Positions 33,465 to 42,270 of a stretch of 64,000 nt of DNA are shown one piece after another. Positions within the stretch are counted from its first letter, which is position 1, and every line of letters starts with the position of its first letter. Source of the DNA: CAXBOO01 sp963977425 (GTDB taxonomy: Bacteria; Bacteroidota; Bacteroidia; Flavobacteriales_D; Luteibaculaceae); contig CAXBOO010000001.1 of NCBI GenBank assembly GCA_963977425.1, positions 473,354-537,353 on the forward strand, read 5' to 3'. The position numbers were made by a program, and so were the translations under genes. Under the pieces are notes generated by a model that made no database searches, was not told the DNA's origin, and saw only the letters and a program-made list of their open reading frames with translations.

Positions 33465-34067
33465 CTAGTAATTGGGCAAATTTATAGCATTGTGCTGAAA
33501 GGGGCATTCTTGCTCTAAATTATTCGTAGCTATTAAGTTTATTTTCTGGTTTATAACTGTTTTCCAACCGTCTAAATACCATTGTCTAGCATGTTCATCA
33601 AGGTTGCTTGATGGCTCATCCAATATCAAAATTTCGCCGGGATGCATAAAGGCTAAAGCTAGTTTAACTCTTTGTTTCATGCCGCTTGAGAATTTTTCAA
33701 TTCTACGTTGTTTGCACAGTTTTGGAGTGAACATTAAAAAATCTGCGAACTCTTTTTTACTGATGTTAAGAGGGTGCAGTTTAGTAGTGAAGTCGTACAA
33801 TTCGTTTACTGTAAAAGCATCATATAGCGCTGTGTGGGGGGAACAAATGCTAAAGTTCCCTGCTTTTATTACGTCGTTATCCAATTCTACTTTCCCTTCT
33901 GTTGGACTACTTTGACCGCAAATAATTTTGCTGAGCGAGCTTTTACCACTACCGTTTGGTCCGGAAATGCTTAAAATCTCACCTGTTTTGCATTCAGCAT
34001 TCAGCTGTTTAAATAAGGTTTGCTTCCCATAGGACTTGCTGATATTTTCTAGAGTAAGTAACGACAC
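33465..34067 (-). CDS. Small stand-alone ABC transporter ATP-binding protein
   Basis: ABC ATPase of 200 residues. Walker A GPNGSGKSS (36-44), signature FSSGMKQRVKLAL, Walker B EILILDEPSSNLD, and the final NLIATNNLEQEC where the switch histidine normally is; here the position reads N in LIATNN, an unusual feature. No permease gene is adjacent, and the protein is shorter than typical transporter ATPases. GTG start at 34067, 5 nt after lpxA. The context (lpxA upstream, efp downstream) suggests an envelope role, but the partner is unknown. Confidence 0.85.
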   Translation of the reverse strand: MSLLTLENISKSYGKQTLFKQLNAECKTGEILSISGPNGSGKSSLSKIICGQSSPTEGKVELDNDVIKAGNFSICSPHTALYDAFTVNELYDFTTKLHPLNISKKEFADFLMFTPKLCKQRRIEKFSSGMKQRVKLALAFMHPGEILILDEPSSNLDEHARQWYLDGWKTVINQKINLIATNNLEQECPFQHNAINLPNY

Positions 34068-34072
34068 TATGA

Positions 34073-34846
34073 TTAAATCATCCCTTTGATAACACCTTTT
34101 TCTGAGCTGCTAACAAACGATGTGATCATCTCTGTAAATTTACTTTGTGGTAGTTCTGTTTTTACAATGCTTAGTGCTTTGCTAACATTGTTGTTTTGAA
34201 CGTAAAGTATTCGATAGATGTCCTCGATGTGACGGATGTCATTATCACTAAAATTGCGTCTTTTCAATCCAATTGCGTTTACACCAGCATAACAAAGTGG
34301 TTCTTTAGCTGCTTTTACAAATGGAGGAACGTCTTTTCTAACCAATGAAGCACCAGCAATAAAACAGTGTGCGCCAATTACAACAAATTGCTGAACAGCA
34401 ACGGTGCCTTCTAATATGGCGTAATCTCCAATTTCTACGTGACCAGCTATATTTACGCTATTGGCTATGATGCAATTATTCCCAATTTGACAATCGTGTG
34501 CTACATGAACATAAGCCATGAGTAAGCAGTTATCACCAACACTGGTTTTCATTTTATCTGTAGTCCCTTTGTTGATGGTTACACATTCTCGAATGGTTAC
34601 ATTGTTTCCAATTTCGGTAGTAGTGTACTCTCCATTGTACTTAAGGTCTTGCGGTACTGCACCTATTACAGCCCCAGGAAAAACTCTGCAATTATTACCT
34701 ATTCTTGTTCCAGGCATGATAACGGCGTTAGGACCTATCCAACAATTGTCGCCAATTACAACGTCATCGTAAATACTTGCAAATGGTTCAATAACGGTGT
34801 CTTTTCCGATAGTTGCTCCTGAGTGTATGTAGGCTAATTGGCTCAT
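34073..34846 (-). CDS. lpxA: Acyl-ACP:UDP-GlcNAc O-acyltransferase
   Basis: First step of lipid A synthesis, 257 residues. Left-handed beta-helix of hexapeptides (YIHSGATIGKDTVIEPFASI, GNNCRVFPGAVIG) with the catalytic-histidine segment AYVHVAHDCQIGN and the conserved GLKRRNFSDNDI that starts the helical C-terminal domain. ATG overlaps the lpxC-fabZ stop (ATGA), so the genes are translationally coupled. Confidence 0.97.
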   Translation of the reverse strand: MSQLAYIHSGATIGKDTVIEPFASIYDDVVIGDNCWIGPNAVIMPGTRIGNNCRVFPGAVIGAVPQDLKYNGEYTTTEIGNNVTIRECVTINKGTTDKMKTSVGDNCLLMAYVHVAHDCQIGNNCIIANSVNIAGHVEIGDYAILEGTVAVQQFVVIGAHCFIAGASLVRKDVPPFVKAAKEPLCYAGVNAIGLKRRNFSDNDIRHIEDIYRILYVQNNNVSKALSIVKTELPQSKFTEMITSFVSSSEKGVIKGMI

Positions 34847-36255
34847 TCTTGTTCTTTTATTACTTGAGCCATAAGTTCGGCTTGCATTACCAAATCGCCA
34901 GCTACAAATGCTTCACCTTTCATGTGAACTATGCCGCGACGTATGGGAGTTAGGAGTTTTAATTTGAATACTAAAGTATCTCCTGGAGACACTTTTTTCT
35001 TGAAACGAACATCGTCTATTTTCAGGAAGTAAGTACTGTATTTGTGAGCATCTTCTTTTCCGTGCAATGAGAAAATTCCACCAACTTGAGCCATGGCTTC
35101 CACTTGTAATACACCAGGCATTACTGGGTTGTTAGGAAAATGCCCGTTGAAAAATTCTTCGTTTCGGGTAATGTTTTTGAATCCGATAATACCTTCGTCG
35201 TCAATGTGCGTAATGCGGTCAATCAACAAGAAAGGGTAACGGTGAGGCAGCATTTTTTCAATTTGCCCAATATCGTAAACAGGGGTAGAAGTTAAATCTG
35301 GAAGCGGGCCTTTTTTGGCTTGTTCCTTAATTTTTTGTTTGATGATTCTAGCAAATTCAACATTGGTTTTGTGACCAGGTCTTGCAGCTAAAATATGACC
35401 TCTAAAACGTTTGCCAATTAAGGCAAGGTCGCCAACAATGTCTAATAATTTATGACGAGCAGGTTCGTTTTCGAATTTTAATTTGGTGTGATTTAGTACA
35501 CCAATACCATCGTAGTTGATTCCAAGTTCGGCATTTTCTTTACCCAATTTAATGGCCAAATCATGCAGTTCTTCTTGAGATACGTTTGGTCGCTCAATAA
35601 GAACAATGGCGTTGTCTAGACTTCCGCCTTTTATGAGGTTTCTTTCTGCTAAATATTCTAATTCTCGTAAGAACACAAATGTTCTGCACGATGCTATTTC
35701 TTTTTTGAAATCATCTAGTTGGTACATGCTAGCATGTTGTGTACCCAATACCGGACTTTGGTAATCGACCATAACGGTAACTCTATATTCGCCACCGTTT
35801 GTAGGTACAGCAAGCATTTCAGTGCCTCTTTCTGTATCTTCGTAAGCTAAGTTTTCTTCAAGAATAAAGTATTCTCTTTCTGCTTTTTGCTCTTCGTATC
35901 CAGCAGCGTCTATAGCATCTACAAAAGGCAATGCGCTACCATCCATAATTGGAACTTCAGGTCCGTCAATTTGGATCAAACAGTTGTCGATCTTACATGC
36001 GTACAATGCAGCCAATAAGTGTTCTGTCGTATGAACTTCTGCACCATTTTTACCCAATGTAGTTCCTCTTTCAGTAGAAATTACGTTGTCAACATCGGCT
36101 TTGATTAAGGGCTGTCCTTCTAAATCAGTACGTTGGAATACGTAACCATGATTTTCTTTTGCTGGGCAAAGTACTAGGGATGAAGTAGCGCCACTATGCA
36201 GGCCAACACCCGTTAATTTTGCTTCAGTTTTAAGAGTTTGCTGGTAAATAATCAC
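34843..36255 (-). CDS. lpxC-fabZ: Bifunctional LpxC deacetylase / FabZ dehydratase
   Basis: Fusion of 470 residues joining two enzymes. N-terminal LpxC (about 1-310) deacetylates UDP-3-O-acyl-GlcNAc with zinc motif HTTEH (75-79), HKLLDIVGDLALIG and GHKTNVEF. C-terminal FabZ (about 325-470), hydroxyacyl-ACP dehydratase, contains LPHRYPFLLIDRI and the active-site GHFPNNPVMPGVLQVEAMAQ (His and Glu). This fusion is characteristic of Bacteroidota. GTG start at 36255 overlapping the lpxD stop (GTGA). Confidence 0.97.
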   Translation of the reverse strand: MIIYQQTLKTEAKLTGVGLHSGATSSLVLCPAKENHGYVFQRTDLEGQPLIKADVDNVISTERGTTLGKNGAEVHTTEHLLAALYACKIDNCLIQIDGPEVPIMDGSALPFVDAIDAAGYEEQKAEREYFILEENLAYEDTERGTEMLAVPTNGGEYRVTVMVDYQSPVLGTQHASMYQLDDFKKEIASCRTFVFLRELEYLAERNLIKGGSLDNAIVLIERPNVSQEELHDLAIKLGKENAELGINYDGIGVLNHTKLKFENEPARHKLLDIVGDLALIGKRFRGHILAARPGHKTNVEFARIIKQKIKEQAKKGPLPDLTSTPVYDIGQIEKMLPHRYPFLLIDRITHIDDEGIIGFKNITRNEEFFNGHFPNNPVMPGVLQVEAMAQVGGIFSLHGKEDAHKYSTYFLKIDDVRFKKKVSPGDTLVFKLKLLTPIRRGIVHMKGEAFVAGDLVMQAELMAQVIKEQE

Positions 36256-37301
36256 GAATTAATATTTTGGTTTGTAGTAAGACTTTGTTTTAGGTCGCTC
36301 AATTCTGAGGCCATTTTTGGTAGATTCTTGAAGTGAACGTAAGCACGTTTGTAATCGCCAATACTGAAAGCAGGCGAACCTTGTACTATTGTATTTTCTT
36401 TCTTTATAGAATTTCCAATGCCAGATTGTGCCGCAATTTTAACACCGTTGGCAATTTTTAAGTGGCCGGAAATTCCAACTTGACCACCAATCATGCAGTT
36501 TTCACCAATCTTGGTGCTTCCAGCTATACCTGTTTGCGCAGCTATAACTGTATTTTTTCCAATTTCAACGTTGTGAGCAACTTGAATTAAGTTATCAAGT
36601 TTTACTCCTTTTCTTATGATTGTGCTACCAAGTGTAGCTCGGTCAATGGTAGAATTAGACCCAACTTCTACATGATCTTCTAAAATAACATTGCCTATTT
36701 GAGGTACTTTTTTGTAATCGTTTTCTGCGTTAGGTGCAAAACCAAATCCATCGGAGCCTAAAATTACTCCTGCATGAATCATGCAATGATTTCCGATAAT
36801 GCTGTTGTGATAAGCAACAACATTTTGGTTGAGGATAGTGCCAGAACCAACGCTTACATTTTTACCTATTCGGCATCCGCTTTTTATGCGAACATTATCA
36901 CCGATAACCGTTCCACTTTCGATGTTTACAAATGCATCGATAAAACAATCTTTTCCAATTTTAACTCCTTCGGCAATGTTGGCTTGAGGTGAAACACCAC
37001 TCTCGCTGTCCATCATTTTTTCGTAAGCGGCTAAAAGAGCTGAAAATCCAGCGTAAGGATCTGCCGTTCTTACCAGAGTACATGTAGTTGGGAGATTTTT
37101 TTCTGCTTTAAAGTCGTTGGAGACAATGACTATACTAGCTCCAGTGTTGTATATGTAGTCGGTATACTTAGGGTTTGCCAAAAAACTTAGGCTTCCCGAT
37201 TTGGCTTCCTCAATCTTGGCCAAAGCGTTTACTAACACATTTTTGTTTCCTTCTACGGTTCCGTTAACTAGTGCGGCTATAGCCTCGGCAGAAAATTCCA
37301 T
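36252..37301 (-). CDS. lpxD: UDP-3-O-acylglucosamine N-acyltransferase
   Basis: Third enzyme of lipid A synthesis, 349 residues. N-terminal uridine-binding domain with AKSGSLSFLANPKYTDYIYN, beta-helix repeats, the conserved GSDGFGFAP loop (position about 183-191), catalytic-histidine segment NLIQVAHNVEIGKNTVI, and C-terminal helix. A TATATTTG box ends only 4 nt before the ATG. First gene of the lpxD-lpxC/fabZ-lpxA block. Confidence 0.97.
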   Translation of the reverse strand: MEFSAEAIAALVNGTVEGNKNVLVNALAKIEEAKSGSLSFLANPKYTDYIYNTGASIVIVSNDFKAEKNLPTTCTLVRTADPYAGFSALLAAYEKMMDSESGVSPQANIAEGVKIGKDCFIDAFVNIESGTVIGDNVRIKSGCRIGKNVSVGSGTILNQNVVAYHNSIIGNHCMIHAGVILGSDGFGFAPNAENDYKKVPQIGNVILEDHVEVGSNSTIDRATLGSTIIRKGVKLDNLIQVAHNVEIGKNTVIAAQTGIAGSTKIGENCMIGGQVGISGHLKIANGVKIAAQSGIGNSIKKENTIVQGSPAFSIGDYKRAYVHFKNLPKMASELSDLKQSLTTNQNINS

Positions 37302-37305
37302 TGTT

Positions 37306-37313
37306 CAAATATA
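37306..37313 (-). promoter_or_regulatory. -7 box next to lpxD start
   Basis: Perfect TAnnTTTG match (TATATTTG) on the minus strand, ending 4 nt before the ATG. If used, transcription would start at or just after the start codon region. Confidence 0.4.
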
Positions 37314-37335
37314 TAAATAAGGGTACTCAACTGAC

Positions 37336-38589
37336 CTAAAAGTCAACAATTTCCGACAATTCTCGGGGGTATGCTAGGAAGAATTTTTTAACAGGCTGAC
37401 TTAATACAGGTAAATTTAGGTTGTCAGCCAATTCTTCAAGCGGTGCAATTTGGTTGTTTTTCTGTAGTAATTTAAGTTGACTTTGGTGTTTTGAATAAGC
37501 TTGATTGGCCATCATTTCATGCACTATAAGGTCTTGAGCATCATTGATTTTTATGCCAAAATGCTTTGCTGTTTTTTGAACTACATCATTCAATAACTCT
37601 TCGCTTGCAGGCTGTTTTAAAACTTTTACTTTATGGAGCTTTCTTTGAAGAATTCCAGTGGCTAAATGGCGTAAAACAATATCGTCTTCGTATTGCCAAA
37701 GTTTAATGGCAGCATCAATGTCTCCATCGTCAAGCTGCATTATTTTTTCGAAAATGCTTTTGTCCTTGAATACTTGCTGAAGATTGATGTCGTTCTTCAA
37801 AAAATAATACAAAGGTTCGGCACAAGTAAGTGGGTAGCCATCAACGAGTAGTTTTTTTGCTCGATTCAACAAATGCACTAACATAAATTCAGCCGCAACA
37901 ACTGTTTTGTGAAGGTACACTTGCCAATACATCAAGCGTCTAGCTACAATGAATTTTTCGATGCTATAAATCCCTTTTTCCTCAAGAACCAATTCGTTTT
38001 CGTGCACATTCAACATTTTTATAATGCGTGTGCTGCTTACAACACCTTCGCTAACACCAGTAAAAAAAGAATCGCGCTTGAGGTAATCCAATCGGTCCAT
38101 GTCCAATTGAGAAGACACCAATTGGTGTAAAAACTTTTTAGGGTATGTGCCAATAAAAATATCTATTGCAGTACTTAATTTCCCGCCGAAATGCTCATTT
38201 AAGCGATTCATGGCCTCTAAAGAAAGATGCTCGTGGTGCACATTTTTTAGAATGGTGTTTTCTAAGGCGTGAGAAAAAGGACCATGCCCGATATCGTGCA
38301 ATAATATGGCGAGTACTGCTCCTTGGTATTCACTTTCTTCGATTTCTATTCCCTTGTTTTTTAAACTGTCTAGCGCTTCTGTCATAAGGTGCATTGCACC
38401 AAGAGCGTGATGAAATCTAGTGTGTAGAGCGCCTGGGTAAACTAGGTGAGACAATCCAAGTTGCTTTATATGACGTAAACGTTGAAACCAAGGATGGTCT
38501 ATTACTTCCAAACAAAACGAAAATGGCGTTGTGATGAAACCGTATACAGGATCATTAATTATCTTCTTTTTGAAAGCATTGGTGCTCAT
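37336..38589 (-). CDS. HD-domain dNTPase-like hydrolase
   Basis: HD superfamily metal-dependent phosphohydrolase of about 417 residues related to the SAMHD1/YwfO group. HD motifs: HTRFHHALGAMHLM, the HD itself in ILLHDIGHGPFSHALE, and SSQLDMDRLDYLKRDSFFTG with the final aspartate. ATG 38589 (MSTNAFKKKIINDP) is chosen; the in-frame 38688 start would overlap the porX promoter. Function as a dNTP or related hydrolase is family-based. Divergent from porX. Confidence 0.9.
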   Translation of the reverse strand: MSTNAFKKKIINDPVYGFITTPFSFCLEVIDHPWFQRLRHIKQLGLSHLVYPGALHTRFHHALGAMHLMTEALDSLKNKGIEIEESEYQGAVLAILLHDIGHGPFSHALENTILKNVHHEHLSLEAMNRLNEHFGGKLSTAIDIFIGTYPKKFLHQLVSSQLDMDRLDYLKRDSFFTGVSEGVVSSTRIIKMLNVHENELVLEEKGIYSIEKFIVARRLMYWQVYLHKTVVAAEFMLVHLLNRAKKLLVDGYPLTCAEPLYYFLKNDINLQQVFKDKSIFEKIMQLDDGDIDAAIKLWQYEDDIVLRHLATGILQRKLHKVKVLKQPASEELLNDVVQKTAKHFGIKINDAQDLIVHEMMANQAYSKHQSQLKLLQKNNQIAPLEELADNLNLPVLSQPVKKFFLAYPRELSEIVDF

Positions 38590-38615
38590 TGGGAAATATT
38601 TTGGAATTGAATGAG

Positions 38616-38623
38616 TTACTTTG
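38616..38623 (+). promoter_or_regulatory. -7-like box of porX
   Basis: TTACTTTG, 20 nt before the TTG start of porX, a 7/8 match to TAnnTTTG and the same form as before several other genes of this window. Confidence 0.45.
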
Positions 38624-38643
38624 GGTAAATAAAACAAAAAGAT

Positions 38644-40194
38644 TTGAGCAACGCTAGAATTCTTTGGGCTGATGATGAAATTGAACATCTAACCCCACAC
38701 ATTATATTTCTTGAAAGCAAAGGCTATTCAGTAACCAAGGCTAGCAACGGAAACGATGCTTTGGATATTCTAGAGTCTGGAGAAGCTTTCGACATCATTT
38801 TTTTGGATGAAAACATGCCTGGTTTGTCGGGTTTAGAAACTTTGGAACGCATAAAAATGGATAGTCCTAATCTTCCTGTGGTAATGATTACCAAAAGTGA
38901 AGAAGAGTATATCATGGAAGATGCCATTGGTTCTAAAATTGCCGATTACCTCATAAAACCAGTTAACCCAAATCAGATTTTACTTTCATTGCGAAAAACT
39001 TTGGAAGGGAAAAAGTTGATTGGACAAAGGGTTTTTACCAATTACACCAAAAACTTCGGGTCGATTTCAATGGAGCTAAATGCTGCTAGAGATTTGGAAG
39101 ATTACATGAAGTTATTCGAGAAACTAACTTACTGGGGTATAGAGTTAGGTAGCTCGGAAGATAGTGGACTAAAAGAGATGTTGGAGTCTCAACTCTCGGA
39201 GGCTAATAATGAATTTGCCAAGTTTATTAAGAAAAATTACGAAGACTTAATTGGTGATACCGATAACGAAACCTTTTCGCACAATATATTAGGAAAACAC
39301 TTTTTTCCAGAAGTAAAAGCTGGAGAGAAGAACTTATTGGTTGTAGTAGATAATTTAAGATTCGATCAATACCAAATTTTAAAAGAAAGCATTCAAGAGA
39401 TTGCTAACCTTCAAAAAGAAGGGTTGTACTCTAGTATTTTGCCAACAGCTACTCAATTTGCAAGAAACTCACTTTTTGCAGGCATGTTGCCCAACGATAT
39501 TAAGCGCGTGATGCCTCAATACTGGGTAGACGAAAACGAAAGCGACAAAAAGAATGCTTTTGAGCAAGAGTTGCTTGTTGAAAACATGAAACGCAACAAA
39601 ATTGGTGGCGCCATGAAGTACTTCAAAGTAAGTTCTTTGGACTTCGGTAAAAAATTGGCTGATAGTTTCGAAACGCACAAAGAAGCCGATGTTATTTGTT
39701 TGGTTTACAATTTTGTAGATATGCTTTCTCATGCGCGTACCGAAATGGAAGTCATAAAGGAATTGGCCTCCGATGAAGAAGCATACCGAAGCATTACTAA
39801 ATCGTGGTTTGAGCGATCTCCTTTATTAGATATTATTAGAAAATCACTAGCCATGGGGTATAAGCTGTTTATTACTACAGATCATGGAACCGTTCGATGC
39901 AAAACACCTATTACAGTCGTAGGCGATAAAAACACATCCACCAATTTGCGATATAAGCAAGGGAAAAATCTTAATTATAAAGCGAAAGAAGTATTTGCGA
40001 TTACCAATCCTGAAGATGCAGGTTTGCCGAAAGTTGATTTGAGCAGTAGTTATATTTTTGCCCTTGGTGATTCCTATTTTGTGTATCCCAATAACAAAAA
40101 TCAATTCGTGAAATTTTACCTAAATACATTCCAACATGGTGGAGTTTCGCTTGAAGAAATGCTAATTCCATATGGATACTTTACTGCGAAGTAA
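38644..40194 (+). CDS. porX: PorX response regulator / PglZ-domain protein
   Basis: Cytoplasmic regulator of the type IX secretion system. 516 residues: receiver domain (1-125) with acidic pair D10/D11, phosphoacceptor D55 in IIFLDENMPG, and DYLIKPVNP containing the conserved lysine; linker helices; and a PglZ/alkaline-phosphatase-like domain (about 205-516) with DNLRFDQYQ, FARNSLFAGMLP, NFVDMLSHAR and TTDHGTV. The start is TTG at 38644, as no ATG precedes the receiver domain. Its last 23 nt overlap tsaE. It fits the T9SS cargo genes at 50-64 kb. Confidence 0.95.
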   Translation: MSNARILWADDEIEHLTPHIIFLESKGYSVTKASNGNDALDILESGEAFDIIFLDENMPGLSGLETLERIKMDSPNLPVVMITKSEEEYIMEDAIGSKIADYLIKPVNPNQILLSLRKTLEGKKLIGQRVFTNYTKNFGSISMELNAARDLEDYMKLFEKLTYWGIELGSSEDSGLKEMLESQLSEANNEFAKFIKKNYEDLIGDTDNETFSHNILGKHFFPEVKAGEKNLLVVVDNLRFDQYQILKESIQEIANLQKEGLYSSILPTATQFARNSLFAGMLPNDIKRVMPQYWVDENESDKKNAFEQELLVENMKRNKIGGAMKYFKVSSLDFGKKLADSFETHKEADVICLVYNFVDMLSHARTEMEVIKELASDEEAYRSITKSWFERSPLLDIIRKSLAMGYKLFITTDHGTVRCKTPITVVGDKNTSTNLRYKQGKNLNYKAKEVFAITNPEDAGLPKVDLSSSYIFALGDSYFVYPNNKNQFVKFYLNTFQHGGVSLEEMLIPYGYFTAK

Positions 40195-40639
40195 ATTGCT
40201 TAAAACATGGACAGGTTTATCAAAGCCTGATGTTATAAGCACACTTATTCCTGAATTAAATGCTTTGGTCCATTCGCCCTCTATTATATTGTTAGAGGGC
40301 GATTTGGGCGCAGGTAAAACATCTTTTGTAAGCCGTTTTTTGGAACAAGTTACGGGCATAAAAGATGTCAGTTCACCTACGTATTCGTTGATTAGCGAGT
40401 ACAAAACCTATAAAGGAACTTCGGTGTATCATTTGGATTTATACCGATTAGAAAGCGAAGAAGAATTATTTGATTTGGGTATCGAAGAACTTTTGGCTGG
40501 TCCTTATGAATACATCATAGTAGAGTGGGCCGATTTGTTGATTCCTCAGTTGAAGGAATTCTACCATTTAGCGATAGAAAAAAGCCTCGATACAAGGAAT
40601 TACCAACTACACAAAGTATTTGTACCTTTACAAGGCTAG
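40172..40639 (+). CDS. tsaE: tRNA threonylcarbamoyladenosine synthesis ATPase
   Basis: ATPase acting with TsaB and TsaD in t6A37 tRNA modification. 155 residues with Walker A EGDLGAGKTSF (residues 42-52), VSSPTYSLISEY and YHLDLYRL, then WADLLIPQL, as in the YjeE/TsaE family. Overlaps the end of porX by 23 nt; an alternative later ATG is not apparent before the P-loop. Confidence 0.95.
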   Translation: MDTLLRSKLLKTWTGLSKPDVISTLIPELNALVHSPSIILLEGDLGAGKTSFVSRFLEQVTGIKDVSSPTYSLISEYKTYKGTSVYHLDLYRLESEEELFDLGIEELLAGPYEYIIVEWADLLIPQLKEFYHLAIEKSLDTRNYQLHKVFVPLQG

Positions 40640-40654
40640 ATAAATTTCGCTTGT

Positions 40655-41881
40655 ATGCAAGGCAATCCAGAGGCTATAACAAAGTCGGCTAAAGAAACCA
40701 TTCTTATGCCGCAAGAGCAATTACATCCTATCGGATTTGAAGATGTTCGCTTATGCATTGCTGTTCCCAAAGAATGTTCGTTTCAAGAAAAGCGTGTGCC
40801 ACTTACACCAGGCTCTGTTGGGCTGTTGGTGAACAATGGTCATAGAGTTTTAATTGAAGATGAAGCCGGTGAAGATTTGGGTTTTAATAATCTTCAATAT
40901 TCTGAAGTGGGAGCAGAAATAGTTTACTCTTCAGAAGAAATTTACGAAGCGGCCGATATCGTCATTAAAGTTTCACCACCAACATTGGCCGAAGTGGAAC
41001 TAATGAAACCTTTTCAAATTATCCTAAGTGCATTGCAATTATCTGTTCATCCTAAAAATGTGCTGCAAGCCATGATGAAGAAGAACGTAAGTGCTGTTGC
41101 TTGGGAAAACATAAAAGACGATACAGGGATATTTCCTGTAGTTCGTTCAATGGGAGAAATTGCAGGAAATTCATCCATTCTAATTGCTGCCGAATACTTA
41201 TCGAAACAAAAAAATGGCATTGGTCTTTTGTTTGGTGGAATTAGTGGAGTGCCTCCAACCAATGTTGTTGTACTTGGAGCCGGTACCGTTGGCGAGTTTG
41301 CTACGCGTTCTGCTTTAGGGCTTGGGGCTGATGTTAAAATTCTTGACAACAATATCTCTCGTTTAAGAAGACTTCAAAACGATTTAGGTGTACGTCTTTA
41401 CACCAGTATTATTGAACCTAAAGTATTGACCAGTATTTTGGCAGAAGCCGATGTAGTGATCGGAGCTTTGCGTTCGCCGTATGGTAAAACACCTTGCGTG
41501 GTGACCGAAGAAATGGTGCGGAATATGAAAACGGGTTCCGTTATAGTTGATGTTAGCATCGATCATGGTGGATGTTGTGAAACCAGCGATATTACTTCTC
41601 ACGATAAGCCTGTTTTTGTAAAGCATGGCGTAACTCATTATGGTGTACCCAATATTGCTTCTCGAGTTCCTCTTACAGCTTCACAAGCTTTGAGCAATAT
41701 TTTCGCCCCTATACTATTGGATATGGGGCATAATGGAGGCTTTGAAAATTACTTAAGAGTAAACAAAGGGTTTCGCAACGGTATGTATGTTTATCAAGGA
41801 ACACTTACTAATAAAGTATTAAGCAAGGCTTTTCAGTTGCCATCTAAAGATTTAGACTTTATTTTACCACCATTATTTTAA
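40655..41881 (+). CDS. ald: Alanine dehydrogenase
   Basis: NAD-dependent oxidative deamination of L-alanine to pyruvate (or reverse), 408 residues from ATG 40655. N-terminal extension of about 30 residues before VRLCIAVPKECSFQEKRVPLTP; the second in-frame ATG at 40706 lies before this segment and is an alternative. NAD site VVVLGAGTVGEFATRSAL; substrate lysine and histidine regions are KVSPPTLAEVEL and LSVHPKN; VIVDVSIDHGGCCETS is the conserved C-terminal catalytic region. Lies between tsaE and a small DUF gene in the same direction. Confidence 0.93.
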   Translation: MQGNPEAITKSAKETILMPQEQLHPIGFEDVRLCIAVPKECSFQEKRVPLTPGSVGLLVNNGHRVLIEDEAGEDLGFNNLQYSEVGAEIVYSSEEIYEAADIVIKVSPPTLAEVELMKPFQIILSALQLSVHPKNVLQAMMKKNVSAVAWENIKDDTGIFPVVRSMGEIAGNSSILIAAEYLSKQKNGIGLLFGGISGVPPTNVVVLGAGTVGEFATRSALGLGADVKILDNNISRLRRLQNDLGVRLYTSIIEPKVLTSILAEADVVIGALRSPYGKTPCVVTEEMVRNMKTGSVIVDVSIDHGGCCETSDITSHDKPVFVKHGVTHYGVPNIASRVPLTASQALSNIFAPILLDMGHNGGFENYLRVNKGFRNGMYVYQGTLTNKVLSKAFQLPSKDLDFILPPLF

Positions 41882-41886
41882 AGAAC

Positions 41887-42270
41887 ATGGCTCGTCGCGT
41901 TGGATTGTATTTTGTAGGAATTTTATTAGGTGTATTGATGGTTTTTGTTTTCTTCGGGGAGCGTACCAGTGTATTGAGCGCATGGTTGCCACAACCAAGA
42001 ATGCGTACAGAAATATTGGAGAAAACCAAGCAAGAAGCTTTTCCTGATTGTTTTGCAGAAAGCAAATTAGGTGAGGATTATGTTGGATTCGTGAGTTTTA
42101 TAAATGACGCTCACATTGATTTTTCGACCATGAAACGCGAAAATGAAAGCCGCATATATAATGTTCACCAAAGTAAAGGGAGTGATAATTTTCTAACGGT
42201 TGAACTAACCGATAGCACCTGTACTTTATTGGCAATTCAAAAAGAAGGGCAAGAATTTCTTTGTCAGTAA
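41887..42270 (+). CDS. Small membrane-anchored DUF4258-like protein
   Basis: A 127-residue protein with an N-terminal hydrophobic helix (VGLYFVGILLGVLMVFVFFGER). The soluble part has three cysteines, including CFAESKL and the final EFLCQ. Its position between alanine dehydrogenase and a convergent proline dehydrogenase is common in Flavobacteriales, where similar proteins are called DUF4258, but I assign the family with low certainty. No function is inferred. The stop abuts the convergent gene. Confidence 0.6.
   Translation: MARRVGLYFVGILLGVLMVFVFFGERTSVLSAWLPQPRMRTEILEKTKQEAFPDCFAESKLGEDYVGFVSFINDAHIDFSTMKRENESRIYNVHQSKGSDNFLTVELTDSTCTLLAIQKEGQEFLCQ

Noticed and set aside
40172..40194. tsaE starting after porX instead of within it
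   Set aside because: No start codon exists between the porX stop and the P-loop region that would give a normal TsaE N-terminus; overlap kept.
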